DNA of 25,532 nt from JANPEF01 sp046596055 (GCA_046596055.1 JBKJNH010000124.1:1-25532); one strand, 5' to 3'. Counted from the first letter of the stretch, positions 1 to 8,759 are shown. Notes: generated from the sequence alone by a model not told the origin. A program made the numbers and translations.

Positions 1-293
1 CCGACTGGCACGCCGCCGCCGGACGCCGCCTGCCGCGACTCGACGGCGCGTTCCTGTGGGGTCCGCTGATGACGCACGCGCTGACCGCTGCACACGAGGG
101 CGACGCCGCCGCCGCCGCGCGCGTGACGCACTTCGCCGAGCGCCGCGTCATGGCGCGCGCGCTCGCCGCGACGCTCGCCCCCGGTGACGTCGTGCTGGTG
201 AAGGGCTCGCGCGGGTCGGCGATGGAAGAGGCGATCGAAGTCCTGCGCGAGGCGCTGGGCGGCGCGACGGCCGCGGCCGGGGAGGGGCGCTGA
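1..293 (+). CDS. murF: UDP-N-acetylmuramoyl-tripeptide--D-alanyl-D-alanine ligase, C-terminal fragment
   Basis: The 5' end lies outside the window; the reading frame enters at base 3 and ends at TGA 291-293. About 96 residues are visible, matching the C-terminal domain of the Mur ligase family. The tail GDVVLVKGSRGSAMEEAIE is the typical MurF ending, and it is preceded by an Ala-rich helix and by LWGPLMTHAL. MurF is the cytoplasmic ATP-dependent ligase that adds D-Ala-D-Ala to UDP-MurNAc-tripeptide, producing the substrate of the next gene product, MraY. The mraY start codon follows after one base, and a purine-rich GGAGGGG (281-287) inside the murF 3' end serves as its ribosome binding site. 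An internal ATG at 69 is not the true start, because the homology runs upstream of it. The ATP-binding and central domains cannot be assessed. Confidence 0.9.
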   Translation, partial: DWHAAAGRRLPRLDGAFLWGPLMTHALTAAHEGDAAAAARVTHFAERRVMARALAATLAPGDVVLVKGSRGSAMEEAIEVLREALGGATAAAGEGR

Positions 294-294
294 C

Positions 295-1383
295 GTGTTC
301 TACTACCTCCACGAGCTGAGCCAGGTCGAGGGCCTCGGGTTCCTCAACGTCTTCCGCTACCTGACCTTCCGCGCGGCCTACGCGGCGATCACCGCGCTGA
401 TCATCTCGTTCCTCGTCGGCCCGCACCTCATCCACTGGCTCGGCAAGGTCAAGCTCGGCCAGCTCATCCGCGCCGAGGGGCCGCAGTCGCACCATGGCAA
501 GGCCGGAACGCCGACGATGGGCGGCCTCCTGATCCTGCTGGCGATCACGTTGCCGACGCTGCTGTGGGCGGACCTCACGAACCGCAACATCCTGGTCGCC
601 CTGGGCGCCACGCTCGCGCTCGGCGCGCTCGGGATGCTCGACGACTGGCTGAAGGTGGTCAAGCGGGTCAAGGCGGGGCTGATGGGGCGGTGGAAGTTGC
701 TCGGCCAGGGCGCGATCGGCGCGACCGTGGCACTCGTGCTGCTGTTCATCCCGACGGAGCACGTGCCGGCGACCGTGACCACGGTACCGTTCCTCAAGTT
801 CAATTACGTCGACTTCGGTTGGCTGTTCGTGCCGTTCGTGATGATCGTGATCACCGGCTCGTCGAACGCGGTGAACCTGACCGACGGGCTCGACGGTCTC
901 GCCTCGGGACTGGTCGCCATGGTCGCCGTCACGTTCGCGGCCCTGTGCTACGTCTCGGGCCACGTCAAGTTCAGCCAGTACCTGAATGTGCTCTACCTGC
1001 CGGGCAGCGGCGAGTTGACCGTGTTCTGCGCCGCGATCTTCGGCGCCGCGCTCGGCTTCCTGTGGTTCAACTGTCACCCGGCCGACGTGTTCATGGGGGA
1101 CACTGGCTCGCTCGCCCTGGGCGGGGCGCTTGGCGTGGTGGCCGTGCTGATCAAGAAGGAGTTCCTGCTCGTCGTCGTGGGCGGCGTGTTCGTCGCCGAG
1201 GCGCTGTCGGTCATCATCCAGGTGGCGTCGTTCAAGCTGACGGGCAAGCGCGTCTTCAAGATGTCGCCGCTGCATCATCACTTCGAGCTCTCGGGCTGGG
1301 CGGAGAGCCGCGTCGTCGTCCGGTTCTACATCGTCGCGGCGCTGCTGGCGCTGGTCACGCTGTCCACCCTCAAGCTCCAGTGA
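295..1383 (+). CDS. mraY: Phospho-N-acetylmuramoyl-pentapeptide-transferase (lipid I synthase)
   Basis: Integral membrane enzyme that transfers phospho-MurNAc-pentapeptide from UDP to undecaprenyl phosphate, making lipid I. The 362-residue length is normal for the family. Visible signature residues are the DDW motif (Asp116-Asp117), NLTDGLDGL (194-202), MGDTGSLALGG (from 267, with Asp269) and the cytoplasmic His cluster PLHHHFEL (His327 onward). Multiple hydrophobic segments agree with the usual ten membrane helices. The GTG start at 295 lies one base after the murF stop, with GGAGGGG seven bases upstream. The next gene, murD, begins 14 bases after the stop. All key residues look intact. Confidence 0.97.
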   Translation: MFYYLHELSQVEGLGFLNVFRYLTFRAAYAAITALIISFLVGPHLIHWLGKVKLGQLIRAEGPQSHHGKAGTPTMGGLLILLAITLPTLLWADLTNRNILVALGATLALGALGMLDDWLKVVKRVKAGLMGRWKLLGQGAIGATVALVLLFIPTEHVPATVTTVPFLKFNYVDFGWLFVPFVMIVITGSSNAVNLTDGLDGLASGLVAMVAVTFAALCYVSGHVKFSQYLNVLYLPGSGELTVFCAAIFGAALGFLWFNCHPADVFMGDTGSLALGGALGVVAVLIKKEFLLVVVGGVFVAEALSVIIQVASFKLTGKRVFKMSPLHHHFELSGWAESRVVVRFYIVAALLALVTLSTLKLQ

Positions 1384-1397
1384 ACGGGACCCTCGCC

Positions 1398-2861
1398 ATG
1401 ACCCCTTCCGTGCCCACCGTGCTCCCGGTTCCGGCGAAGGACGCGCCGCGCTCGTGGTCCGCGTGGACCGGCCGGCGCGTGCTCGTCCTCGGTGCGGCGC
1501 GCTCGGGGCGGGCGGCGGCGCGACTGCTCGCCGAGCGTGGCCTGCCGGTCACGCTGGCCGACGGCCGGTCGCGCGAGGTGCTGGGCGACGGCGACGGACT
1601 GGACGCGCTCGAGGCACACGGCGTGCGCATCGCCGCCGGCCGCGACGACGCGGCACTGCTCGACGGCGCCGACATCGTGGTGACGAGCCCGGGCGTGCCG
1701 CCGACGGCGGCCCTGCTCGCGGCCGCGGACAAGCGCGGCGTCCCGGTGGTGGCCGAGCTCGAGCTGGCGTTCCAGGCATCGCGCGCGCCGTGGGTGGCGA
1801 TCACCGGCACGAACGGCAAGAGCACGACGACCGCCCTCGCGGGGCGCCTCGTCGCGGCGACGGGCCGCGAGACGTTCGTGTGCGGCAACATCGGCGAGGC
1901 CGCGTGCGAGCGCGCCGCCGCGATTCCCCCCGACGGCGCGATCGTCGCCGAGGTCAGTTCCTTCCAGCTCGAACGGGTCGTCGCGTTCAAGCCGGTCCTC
2001 GCGCTGGTCACCAACCTGACGCCGGACCACCTCGATCGCCACGGCGACCTCGCCACCTACGCCGCGCTGAAGTCGCGCGTGTTTGCGCAGCAAGACGCAG
2101 GGGACCGCGCGGTGCTCAACGCCGACGATCCCGCCACCGCCGACTGGGCGACCCGCTTCGGCCTCGCGGCGCGCGTCGGCTACGTGCGCGCGAGCGATCG
2201 CCCGGAACTGGCGGCATTCGACGGCGCGCTGCTCGACGGCGCCGGCCGTGTCGTGCGTGTCCGGGAGGGGCACAGGGACGTGCTCCTCCCGGCGCGTGCG
2301 CTCAAGGTTCCGGGGCCGCACAACGTGATGAACGCGCTCTGCGCGGTCGCCGCGACGTTGCCGTGGCCGGCTCCGATTGCCGCGCTGGCGACCGAGCTCG
2401 CTGCGTTCCCCGGGCTCGAGCACCGCATTGAGGCCGCGGGCACGGTTGGCGGGGTCCGCTTCTGGAACGACAGCAAGGCGACGAACGTCGATTCGATGCG
2501 CACCGCACTCCTCGCCTTCCCGGCCCCGGTGGTGGTGATCGCCGGCGGGCGTGACAAGGCCGGTCCCTGGGCGTCGATCGCCACGCTGGCGGCGGAGAAG
2601 ATCGGGCGCCTGATTCTCATCGGCGAGGCGGCCCCGACGATCGCCGCGGCCTGGCCCGCCGTGCCGGCAGAGCGCGCGACCGACCTCGACGACGCCGTGC
2701 GCCGCGGCTACGCCGCCGGACGCGCGCTCGGTGGCGCGCCGGTCGTCCTGTCGCCGGGCTGTGCGTCGTTCGACATGTTCACCGACTACGAGGATCGCGG
2801 GCGGCGTTTCAAGGCGGCCGTGACCGCGCTCGTGGCGACGGCGGGCGGGGAGGGCGCATGA
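1398..2861 (+). CDS. murD: UDP-N-acetylmuramoyl-L-alanine--D-glutamate ligase
   Basis: Cytoplasmic ATP-dependent Mur ligase adding D-Glu to UDP-MurNAc-L-Ala. The chosen ATG at 1398 gives 487 residues, a little longer than many MurD proteins because of about 25 poorly conserved N-terminal residues. The frame stays open far upstream inside mraY, but the family sequence only starts with RRVLVLGAARSGRAAARLL near residue 27. The ATP-binding loop GTNGKSTTT is at 137-145 (Lys141), followed by GNIG, EVSSFQLE, TNLTPDHLDRH and the C-terminal FWNDSKATN and LSPGCASFDMF motifs. Its TGA overlaps the ftsW ATG (ATGA), implying translational coupling. The ribosome binding site is weak (GGGA at 1387-1390), so a slightly later start is possible. 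Confidence 0.95.
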   Translation: MTPSVPTVLPVPAKDAPRSWSAWTGRRVLVLGAARSGRAAARLLAERGLPVTLADGRSREVLGDGDGLDALEAHGVRIAAGRDDAALLDGADIVVTSPGVPPTAALLAAADKRGVPVVAELELAFQASRAPWVAITGTNGKSTTTALAGRLVAATGRETFVCGNIGEAACERAAAIPPDGAIVAEVSSFQLERVVAFKPVLALVTNLTPDHLDRHGDLATYAALKSRVFAQQDAGDRAVLNADDPATADWATRFGLAARVGYVRASDRPELAAFDGALLDGAGRVVRVREGHRDVLLPARALKVPGPHNVMNALCAVAATLPWPAPIAALATELAAFPGLEHRIEAAGTVGGVRFWNDSKATNVDSMRTALLAFPAPVVVIAGGRDKAGPWASIATLAAEKIGRLILIGEAAPTIAAAWPAVPAERATDLDDAVRRGYAAGRALGGAPVVLSPGCASFDMFTDYEDRGRRFKAAVTALVATAGGEGA

Positions 2862-4069
2862 TCGAGGCCCCGCGTCGTCCCGACCCGGTCATCGCGCTCA
2901 CGCCGTTGATCCTCGCGGTGGTGTCGCTCGTCATCGTCTACTCGGCGAGCTCGATCCTGGGCCTCACCACCTACCAGGATCCGTACTACTTCCTGTTCCG
3001 CCGCTCGATCCACCTCGTGATCGGGCTGGCCGCCTTCTTCTGGCTCGCCCGCACCGACCTGGACCGCTTCATCGACAAGAACGCGGGACGCATGTTCCTC
3101 GCCGTGCTCGCGCTGCTCGCGCTGCTCGCGTTCGCCCACGGCATCGCATCCTCGCGCGGCGCCCGCCGCTGGGTCGGGCTGTTCGGCGCGACGTTCCAGC
3201 CGACCGAAATCGCGCGCGTCGTCGTCGTCCTGTTCCTCGCCCGCTATCTGGCGCGCCGGGGCGAGGCGATCCGGAGCCTGCGCGGCGGTTTCCTTCCGGC
3301 GCTCCTGGTCGGCGGCGCCGCGGTGGTGCTGATCGCCCTGCAACCCAACCTGTCGTCGGCCGGCGTGCTCTTCGGCGTCGTGCTGGCCATGCTGTTCTTC
3401 GCCGGCGCCCGCGCGATCCACCTCGTCTCGCTGCTCGGGGTCGGCTTCATCGGCTTCCTCGGAATGCTCGCCACGCACGACTACCAGCGGGGCCGGGTCG
3501 CCAACTTCCTGTCGTTCCTGTTCACCGGCAAGCTCGACTCGCTGGGCGCCGGGTGGCAGCTCGACCAGTCGCTCATCGCGCTCGGCTCGGGAGGCCTGTT
3601 CGGTCGCGGCTACGGCAAGAGCCTGCAGAAGTTCCTCTACCTGCCGGATCCGCACACCGACTTCATCGTCGCGATCATCGGCGAGGAGGGCGGTTTCATC
3701 GCGACCGCGATGCTGCTGGTTGCGCTGCTCGCGTACCTCGCGCGGGGCTTCCGCACCGCGTTCCGTGCGCTGGACGATCGGTCGTACCTGATCGCCGCCG
3801 GGCTCACCACTCAGTTCGCGCTCTACACGTTCGTCAACTTCGGTGTCGCGACGGGCCTGTTCCCGACCACGGGGCTCCCGTTGCCGTTCGTCTCGTATGG
3901 CGGTTCCGCGCTGGTCATGAACCTCGCGGCCGCCGGTATCCTGGTCAACATCTCAGCCCGGCAGTCGGCCGCACGTCCGGTCACCGCCGGCGCGCCCGTG
4001 CCGAAGCGCGGCCGGAAGACCACGTTCGGCGCCGTCGGCGCACGCGGATTCGCGGGAGGCAGACGATGA
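2858..4069 (+). CDS. ftsW: SEDS-family peptidoglycan glycosyltransferase of the divisome
   Basis: Polytopic SEDS membrane protein that polymerises lipid II at the septum together with its class B penicillin-binding protein partner. It has 403 residues and about ten hydrophobic helices. Diagnostic motifs are FQPTEIARV in the first third, then GWQLDQSLIALGSGG, GYGKSLQKFLYLPDPHTDF with the conserved extracytoplasmic Asp at about 268, the following GEEGGF, and FPTTGLPLPFVSYGGSALV near the end. I prefer FtsW over RodA because of its position between murD and murG. The basic Lys/Arg-rich tail of about 40 residues would be cytoplasmic. The start ATG overlaps the murD stop by four bases with GGGGAGGG just upstream; the stop in turn overlaps the murG ATG. 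Confidence 0.95.
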   Translation: MIEAPRRPDPVIALTPLILAVVSLVIVYSASSILGLTTYQDPYYFLFRRSIHLVIGLAAFFWLARTDLDRFIDKNAGRMFLAVLALLALLAFAHGIASSRGARRWVGLFGATFQPTEIARVVVVLFLARYLARRGEAIRSLRGGFLPALLVGGAAVVLIALQPNLSSAGVLFGVVLAMLFFAGARAIHLVSLLGVGFIGFLGMLATHDYQRGRVANFLSFLFTGKLDSLGAGWQLDQSLIALGSGGLFGRGYGKSLQKFLYLPDPHTDFIVAIIGEEGGFIATAMLLVALLAYLARGFRTAFRALDDRSYLIAAGLTTQFALYTFVNFGVATGLFPTTGLPLPFVSYGGSALVMNLAAAGILVNISARQSAARPVTAGAPVPKRGRKTTFGAVGARGFAGGRR

Positions 4070-5226
4070 AGGTGCTCATCGCAGGCGGCGGCACCGGGGG
4101 ACACATCTACCCGGGAATCGCGGTCGCCGAGGAACTGAAGCGCCTCGATCCGACGATCGAGATCCGCTTCGTCGGCGGCGATCGCGGGCTCGAGGGTCGA
4201 GTCGTGCCCGAGGCGGGCTTCGAGCTGGTCACCATCGGGGCGCGCGGCCTGCCGCGTCGTGCTCCGTGGAAGGTGCCCGGCGCGCTGCTGGCCAATGCGG
4301 GCGCGTTCTTCTCGTCGATCGGCATCGTCAACTCGTGGCGCCCCGACGTGGTGCTCGGCACCGGGGGATACGTCTCCGCGCCGGTCGTGGTCGCCGCGTG
4401 GCTGGCCCGCCGGCCGGTGGTCCTGCAGGAGCAGAACTCGATCCCCGGCCTGACGAACCGCCTGCTCGCCCGCGTGGCCGACGAGGTGCACCTGGCGTTC
4501 AGCGAATCGCGCGGCTGGTTCCTGCGCAAGGATCGGCTCAAGCTGTCGGGCAACCCGGTGCGGCGCGAGATCCTCTCCGGCGAGCGGAAGCCCGCTCTGG
4601 CGCGTTTCGGCCTGGCCGAAGGGGTGCCGACCGCGTTCGTGTTCGGTGGCTCGCGTGGCGCGCGGCGGATCAACGAGGCGACGCTCGACGCGATCCAGAA
4701 GCTGCGCGGACACCTGTCGGCGCAGTTCATCCTGCAGACCGGCAAGGAGGACTTCGCCTGGGCCAAGGAGAAGGCCGAGGCGCAGGGCCTGCCGGTGACC
4801 GTCGTGCCGTACCTGACGCACATCCACGAGGCGTACGCCGCGGCCGACCTCGTGGTCTGTCGCGCCGGAGCGATGACGCTGGCCGAGATCGCCGCCTGCG
4901 GCGTGCCGTCGATCCTCGTGCCGTATCCGTTCGCGGCCTACAACCACCAGGAAGTGAACGCCCAGAACCTGGCCGAGCGGGGCGGCGCCGTGATGATCAA
5001 GGACGGCGAACTGACCGGCGAGCGTCTGGCGCACGAACTGTCGCGCCTGCTCAAGGACCGCGAGACCCTGATCCGCATGTCGGCCAACGCGCGCCGCTTC
5101 GCGCGCCCGGACGCCGCCCAGCGGATCGCGAAGTGCCTGATCGAGTGGGCGGCCGATGCGGCCGGCAAGCGCGCGACGCGCGACGGCCGTGGCGTCGACA
5201 CCACCGGCGACGAGACCGAGGACTGA
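4066..5226 (+). CDS. murG: Undecaprenyldiphospho-muramoylpentapeptide beta-N-acetylglucosaminyltransferase
   Basis: Peripheral membrane GT-B glycosyltransferase adding GlcNAc to lipid I to give lipid II. The ATG at 4066 overlaps the ftsW stop (ATGA), preceded by GGGAGGC, and gives 386 residues, slightly longer than average because of a charged C-terminal tail. Visible motifs are the N-terminal Gly-rich loop GGGTGGHIYPG (residues 7-17), LGTGGYVSAPVV, LQEQNSIPGLTNRLLA, SGNPVR, the second Gly loop GGSRGARRIN (194-203), CRAGAMTLAEIAACG and the nucleotide-sugar segment YPFAAYNHQEVNA (from about 287). The frame is also open upstream across ftsW, but nothing there resembles the family. One base separates its TGA from the murC GTG. 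Confidence 0.97.
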   Translation: MKVLIAGGGTGGHIYPGIAVAEELKRLDPTIEIRFVGGDRGLEGRVVPEAGFELVTIGARGLPRRAPWKVPGALLANAGAFFSSIGIVNSWRPDVVLGTGGYVSAPVVVAAWLARRPVVLQEQNSIPGLTNRLLARVADEVHLAFSESRGWFLRKDRLKLSGNPVRREILSGERKPALARFGLAEGVPTAFVFGGSRGARRINEATLDAIQKLRGHLSAQFILQTGKEDFAWAKEKAEAQGLPVTVVPYLTHIHEAYAAADLVVCRAGAMTLAEIAACGVPSILVPYPFAAYNHQEVNAQNLAERGGAVMIKDGELTGERLAHELSRLLKDRETLIRMSANARRFARPDAAQRIAKCLIEWAADAAGKRATRDGRGVDTTGDETED

Positions 5227-5227
5227 C

Positions 5228-6604
5228 GTGTACGGACGAACGCGCAAGATCCACTTCATCGGCATCGGCGGCTCGGGAATGAGCGGCCTCGCCGAGGTCC
5301 TGCTCACCATGGGCTACCAGGTGTCGGGATCGGATCTCAAGACGACCGAGGTGACGGATCGCCTCGTCGCCGCGGGCGGGCGCGTGTTCGCCGGGCACCA
5401 CGAACGAAACGTCGAGGGCGCGCAGATCGTCGTCTACTCGAGCGCGGTGCAGGCCGACAACCCCGAGCTTCGCGCTGCGATCGGCCGCGGGTTGCCGGTC
5501 ATCCCGCGCGCCGACATGCTGGCCGAGCTGATGCGCATGAAGTACGGCATCGCCGTCGGTGGCGCGCACGGCAAGACGACGACCACGTCGATGGTCGGGG
5601 CGATCCTGCTCGAGGGCGGGCTCGACCCGACGATCGTGGTGGGCGGGCGCGTGCACGCGCTCAAGACGAACGCGCGCCTGGGGCACGGGCAGTACCTGGT
5701 CGCCGAGGCCGACGAGTCCGACGGTTCGTTCGTCCGCCTGTCGCCCGCGATCGCCGTGATCACGAACCTCGACGAGGAGCACCTCGACCACTACGGCTCG
5801 ATGGCGGGCCTCGAGTCGGCGTTCGTCGAGTTCGCCGAGCGCGTGCCGTTCTACGGGCTGGTCGTGCTGTGCGCGGACAACGCGCGCCTGATGCGCCTGG
5901 CGCCGCGCATCAGCCGCCGCACGCTCACCTACGGGATCGAGCACGGGGCGATCCGGGCGTGCGACCTCGAGTTGTCGCCCCGGGGCGCGCGGTTCACGGT
6001 GACGTGGGGCGAGCGCACGGTGGGCGCAATCGAACTGCCCGTGATGGGCCGCCACAACGTTCTCAACGCGCTGGCCGCGATCATCGTCGGTGTCGAGCTC
6101 GAGATCCCGTTCGCCCACGTCGCGCAGGCGCTGTCGCGCTTCGGCGGTGTCGGCCGCCGCTTCGAGACGAAGGGCGAGGCGGGGGACGTGCTGGTCGTCG
6201 ACGACTACGCGCACCATCCGACCGAGATCATGGCGACGCTCGCCGCCGGGCGGCAGCTCGGCCGCGAGCGCGTCATCGCCGTGTTCCAGCCGCACCGGTT
6301 CAGCCGCACGCGGGCGCTGGCACGCGAGTTCGGCGCCTGCTTCGGCGACGCGGATCACGTGCTGGTGACGGACGTCTATCCCGCGGGCGAGGCGCCGATT
6401 CCCGGCGTCACCGCGGAACTCATCGTGGGGGCCGCCCGGAGCCACGGGCACAGGAACGTCGTCTACGCGGGGGACCTGGCCCGCGCGGAGGCTCTGCTCA
6501 GGGAGTTGGTGCGCCCCCATGATCTCGTTCTCACGCTCGGGGCCGGCGATGTCGCCCGCCTCGGCGACCGCATCGTCAAGTCGCTGGCCGAGGTGCGGCG
6601 ATGA
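5228..6604 (+). CDS. murC: UDP-N-acetylmuramate--L-alanine ligase
   Basis: Cytoplasmic ATP-dependent ligase that starts stem-peptide synthesis by adding L-Ala to UDP-MurNAc. The GTG start at 5228 gives 458 residues, the normal length, and places the family's N-terminal Gly-rich loop HFIGIGGSGMSGLAEVL within the first 25 residues; the GTG at 5156 would add unrelated murG-overlapping sequence. Other motifs are SSAV, GAHGKTTTTSM (112-122, Lys116), AEADESDGSF (Asp162 onward), TNLDEEHLDHYG, GRHNVLNALAA, DDYAHHPTEI and FQPHRFSRT. A purine-rich GAGGA lies five bases upstream of the GTG. Its TGA overlaps the ftsQ ATG by four bases. The frequent next gene murB is missing here. Confidence 0.96.
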   Translation: MYGRTRKIHFIGIGGSGMSGLAEVLLTMGYQVSGSDLKTTEVTDRLVAAGGRVFAGHHERNVEGAQIVVYSSAVQADNPELRAAIGRGLPVIPRADMLAELMRMKYGIAVGGAHGKTTTTSMVGAILLEGGLDPTIVVGGRVHALKTNARLGHGQYLVAEADESDGSFVRLSPAIAVITNLDEEHLDHYGSMAGLESAFVEFAERVPFYGLVVLCADNARLMRLAPRISRRTLTYGIEHGAIRACDLELSPRGARFTVTWGERTVGAIELPVMGRHNVLNALAAIIVGVELEIPFAHVAQALSRFGGVGRRFETKGEAGDVLVVDDYAHHPTEIMATLAAGRQLGRERVIAVFQPHRFSRTRALAREFGACFGDADHVLVTDVYPAGEAPIPGVTAELIVGAARSHGHRNVVYAGDLARAEALLRELVRPHDLVLTLGAGDVARLGDRIVKSLAEVRR

Positions 6605-7461
6605 GCCGATCGGCCTACACGGGACGCGCACTGTGGACCGCGCCGAATCCGGCGCGCCGGCGCGGGCTCAAGCCGGGGTGGATCATCCTGCTCGGGCTCG
6701 CGGTGTGCGGCGGACTGTGGCTGTCGCGGGACCGGCTGGCGAAGCTGCCGCCGTATCGCGCGCTGTTCATCGTGCGTCAGGCCTCGGTCGACGGGACGGT
6801 GTACCTGGGGGAGGACGAGGTGCGGCGCGCCGCCGGTCTCGACCGCCCGCTCGACTTCCTGCGCACCGACCTGCGCAAGGCCCGCACGAAGCTCGCGAAG
6901 TCGCCGCGCGTCGCCTCGGCGCGCATCGAGCGCGCGCTGCCACGTCGGATCGTGATCGCGATCACCGAACGCCGTCCGGCCGCGATCGTCCGCGGGGGGC
7001 GCATGTTCGAGACCGACGCGCGCGGCGTGATCCTGCCGCCGCTGGTCTCGGGCGTGATGCCCGACGTGCCCATCGTCTCGGGCGTCAAGGTGGCGGATGC
7101 GCGGCCCGGCAGGACCATCGCCGATCCGCGGTATGCGCGCGCGCTGCGGCACCTCGCGGCGCTGGCCCGGCCCGAGGTGGGGCTGTCGAACCCGGTGTCG
7201 CAGATCGACGTCGCCGACCCGAAGCGCACCGTCGTCACGCTCGCGCCCGATGGCATCGATGTCTACCTTCCTGCCGAGCCGCCGACCGTGCGCACGCTGT
7301 CCGCGCTGCGCGTCGTGCTCGCCGACCTGGCGTCGCGGAGCCTGTCCGCTTCGTCGATCGACCTGATGGACGACGAAGTCGTCGCCGTCCGTCCCGTTCC
7401 CGTCGCGGCAGCCGCCGCCGACAGCATGCAGTCCGTCACCCGTGAACCCAGGAGGGGGTGA
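6601..7461 (+). CDS. ftsQ: Cell division protein FtsQ/DivIB
   Basis: Bitopic divisome protein that, with FtsL and FtsB, links early and late division proteins. The 286 residues show a short basic cytoplasmic tail (RRRGLKPG), one membrane helix around residues 26-43, and a POTRA-like domain from about 56 to 125. That domain includes ASVDGTVYLGEDEVRRAAGL, a repeat-like RVASARIERALPRRIVIAITER, and RRPAAIV. The FtsQ beta domain follows. Sequence conservation in this family is low; domain order and position between murC and ftsA carry the call. The ATG overlaps the murC stop. The 3' end contains the AGGAGG ribosome binding site of ftsA. Confidence 0.9.
   Translation: MSRSAYTGRALWTAPNPARRRGLKPGWIILLGLAVCGGLWLSRDRLAKLPPYRALFIVRQASVDGTVYLGEDEVRRAAGLDRPLDFLRTDLRKARTKLAKSPRVASARIERALPRRIVIAITERRPAAIVRGGRMFETDARGVILPPLVSGVMPDVPIVSGVKVADARPGRTIADPRYARALRHLAALARPEVGLSNPVSQIDVADPKRTVVTLAPDGIDVYLPAEPPTVRTLSALRVVLADLASRSLSASSIDLMDDEVVAVRPVPVAAAAADSMQSVTREPRRG
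7450..7458 (+). promoter_or_regulatory. Ribosome binding site that fixes the ftsA start
   Basis: AGGAGGGGG lies seven bases before the ATG at 7466, a near-ideal Shine-Dalgarno spacing. It argues for that ATG rather than the in-frame GTG at 7442, which lies upstream of the site and would add eight unconserved residues. Confidence 0.8.
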
Positions 7462-7465
7462 GTCG

Positions 7466-8698
7466 ATGTCGCAAACCCGCACCTACGTCGGTCTCGATAT
7501 CGGAACCACGAAGATCTCGGCGATCATCGCCGAGATGGATCCCGAGACGCGCGACCTCAAGATCGTCGGCGTCGGCATCAGCCCGTCCGAGGGGCTCAGG
7601 CGTGGCGTCGTCGTCAACCTCGAGAAGACGGTCGCGTCGATCGCGCGCGCGGTCGAGGAAGCCGAGCGCATGGCCGGCGTGCAGATCAAGGGCGTCTACG
7701 CAGGCATCGCCGGGGACCACATCCGCTCGATCAACTCGCGCGGCGTCATCGCCGTGTCGCGCCGGGACAACGAGATCTCGCAGGCCGACGTCGACCGCGT
7801 CGTCGACGCCGCCAAGGCCGTCGCGATCCCGATGGACCGCGAGATCATCCACGTCATCCCCCAGGAGTTCATCGTCGACGACCAGGACGGAATCAAGGAC
7901 CCGATCGGGATGTCGGGCGTCCGGCTCGAGGCCGAGGTCCACATCATCACGGGCGCGGTGACCTCGGCGAAGAACATCTGCAAGTCGATCCAGCGCGCCG
8001 GGCTCAAGGTGCACGACCTGGTGCTCGAGCCGCTGGCCAGCTCGCACGCCGTGCTCGGCCCCGACGAGCGCGATCTCGGCGTCGTGCTGCTCGACATCGG
8101 CGGCGGGACGACCGACGTCGCGGTGTTCTTCGAGGGCTCCATCCGCCACACGGCGATCGTGCCGCTGGGCGGCGCGTCGGTGACGAATGACATCGCGATC
8201 GGGCTGCGCACGCCGATCGAGCAGGCCGAGCGCATCAAGATCGAGCACGGTTGCGCGCTCGCGGCGATGGTCCAGCCGCACGAGCGCCTGACGGTGCCGG
8301 GCGTCGGCGGCCGAGCGGACAAGGACATCGCGCGCCACCTCCTGGCGACGATGATCGAGCCGCGCTTCGAGGAGATCTTCATGCTGGCGGCCAAGGAGGT
8401 GAAGAAGAACCACTTCGCCGACCTGCTGGGCGCCGGCGTGGTGCTCACCGGCGGCAGTTCCCTGCTGCCGGGCGCGATTGAACTGGCCGAGCAGGTGTTC
8501 GAGATGCCCGTGCGGCGGGGGATCCCCTCGGGGCTCTCCGGCCTCATGGAGAACGTGCGCGATCCGCGTCACGCCACCGGCGTGGGGCTCATCCTGCACG
8601 CGGTACTGAACGAAGGCGGGGAGTCGCCGCACCAGGCCAAGCCGCAGGGCCTGCCGGTCCCCGAGGGTCTCAAGCGTTTCTTCGCGGAGCTGTTCTAG
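7466..8698 (+). CDS. ftsA: Cell division protein FtsA, actin-like membrane anchor of FtsZ
   Basis: Actin-family ATPase that tethers FtsZ polymers to the inner membrane and recruits later division proteins. From ATG 7466 it has 410 residues, the typical length. The N-terminal phosphate-1 loop is VGLDIGTTKISAII, the phosphate-2 loop DIGGGTTD is at 210-217, and the adenosine motif is VVLTGGSSLLPG. The SHS2 (1C) domain specific to FtsA lies between, with VYAGIAGDHIRSINSRG. The last residues, PEGLKRFFAELF, form the expected C-terminal amphipathic membrane-targeting helix after a variable linker. The overlap with ftsQ has been replaced by a short gap. All catalytic loops look complete. Confidence 0.97.
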   Translation: MSQTRTYVGLDIGTTKISAIIAEMDPETRDLKIVGVGISPSEGLRRGVVVNLEKTVASIARAVEEAERMAGVQIKGVYAGIAGDHIRSINSRGVIAVSRRDNEISQADVDRVVDAAKAVAIPMDREIIHVIPQEFIVDDQDGIKDPIGMSGVRLEAEVHIITGAVTSAKNICKSIQRAGLKVHDLVLEPLASSHAVLGPDERDLGVVLLDIGGGTTDVAVFFEGSIRHTAIVPLGGASVTNDIAIGLRTPIEQAERIKIEHGCALAAMVQPHERLTVPGVGGRADKDIARHLLATMIEPRFEEIFMLAAKEVKKNHFADLLGAGVVLTGGSSLLPGAIELAEQVFEMPVRRGIPSGLSGLMENVRDPRHATGVGLILHAVLNEGGESPHQAKPQGLPVPEGLKRFFAELF

Positions 8699-8726
8699 GT
8701 TCGACCGTCGATTCATCGCAGCACAT

Positions 8727-8742
8727 GGGCCCGGAGAGGCCC
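8727..8742 (+). promoter_or_regulatory. Small hairpin just upstream of the ftsZ ribosome binding site
   Basis: GGGCC (8727-8731), six-base loop, GGCCC (8738-8742). The purine-rich ribosome binding region GGAAGGGAG (8743-8751) follows directly and ftsZ starts at 8760. It lies in the only clear gap of the dcw run (61 bases), so it could be an mRNA processing site or could tune ftsZ translation. A five-pair stem is expected by chance quite often at this GC. Confidence 0.3.
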
Positions 8743-8759
8743 GGAAGGGAGACAAGGAC

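Noticed and set aside
148..1281. Long - strand ORF opposite mraY
   Set aside because: Arg/His/Asp/Glu-rich shadow of a certain gene; no ribosome binding site and no family features. Such shadows are expected at this GC.
3823..5310. Long - strand ORF opposite ftsW/murG
   Set aside because: Same reason: low-complexity composition opposite well-recognised genes.
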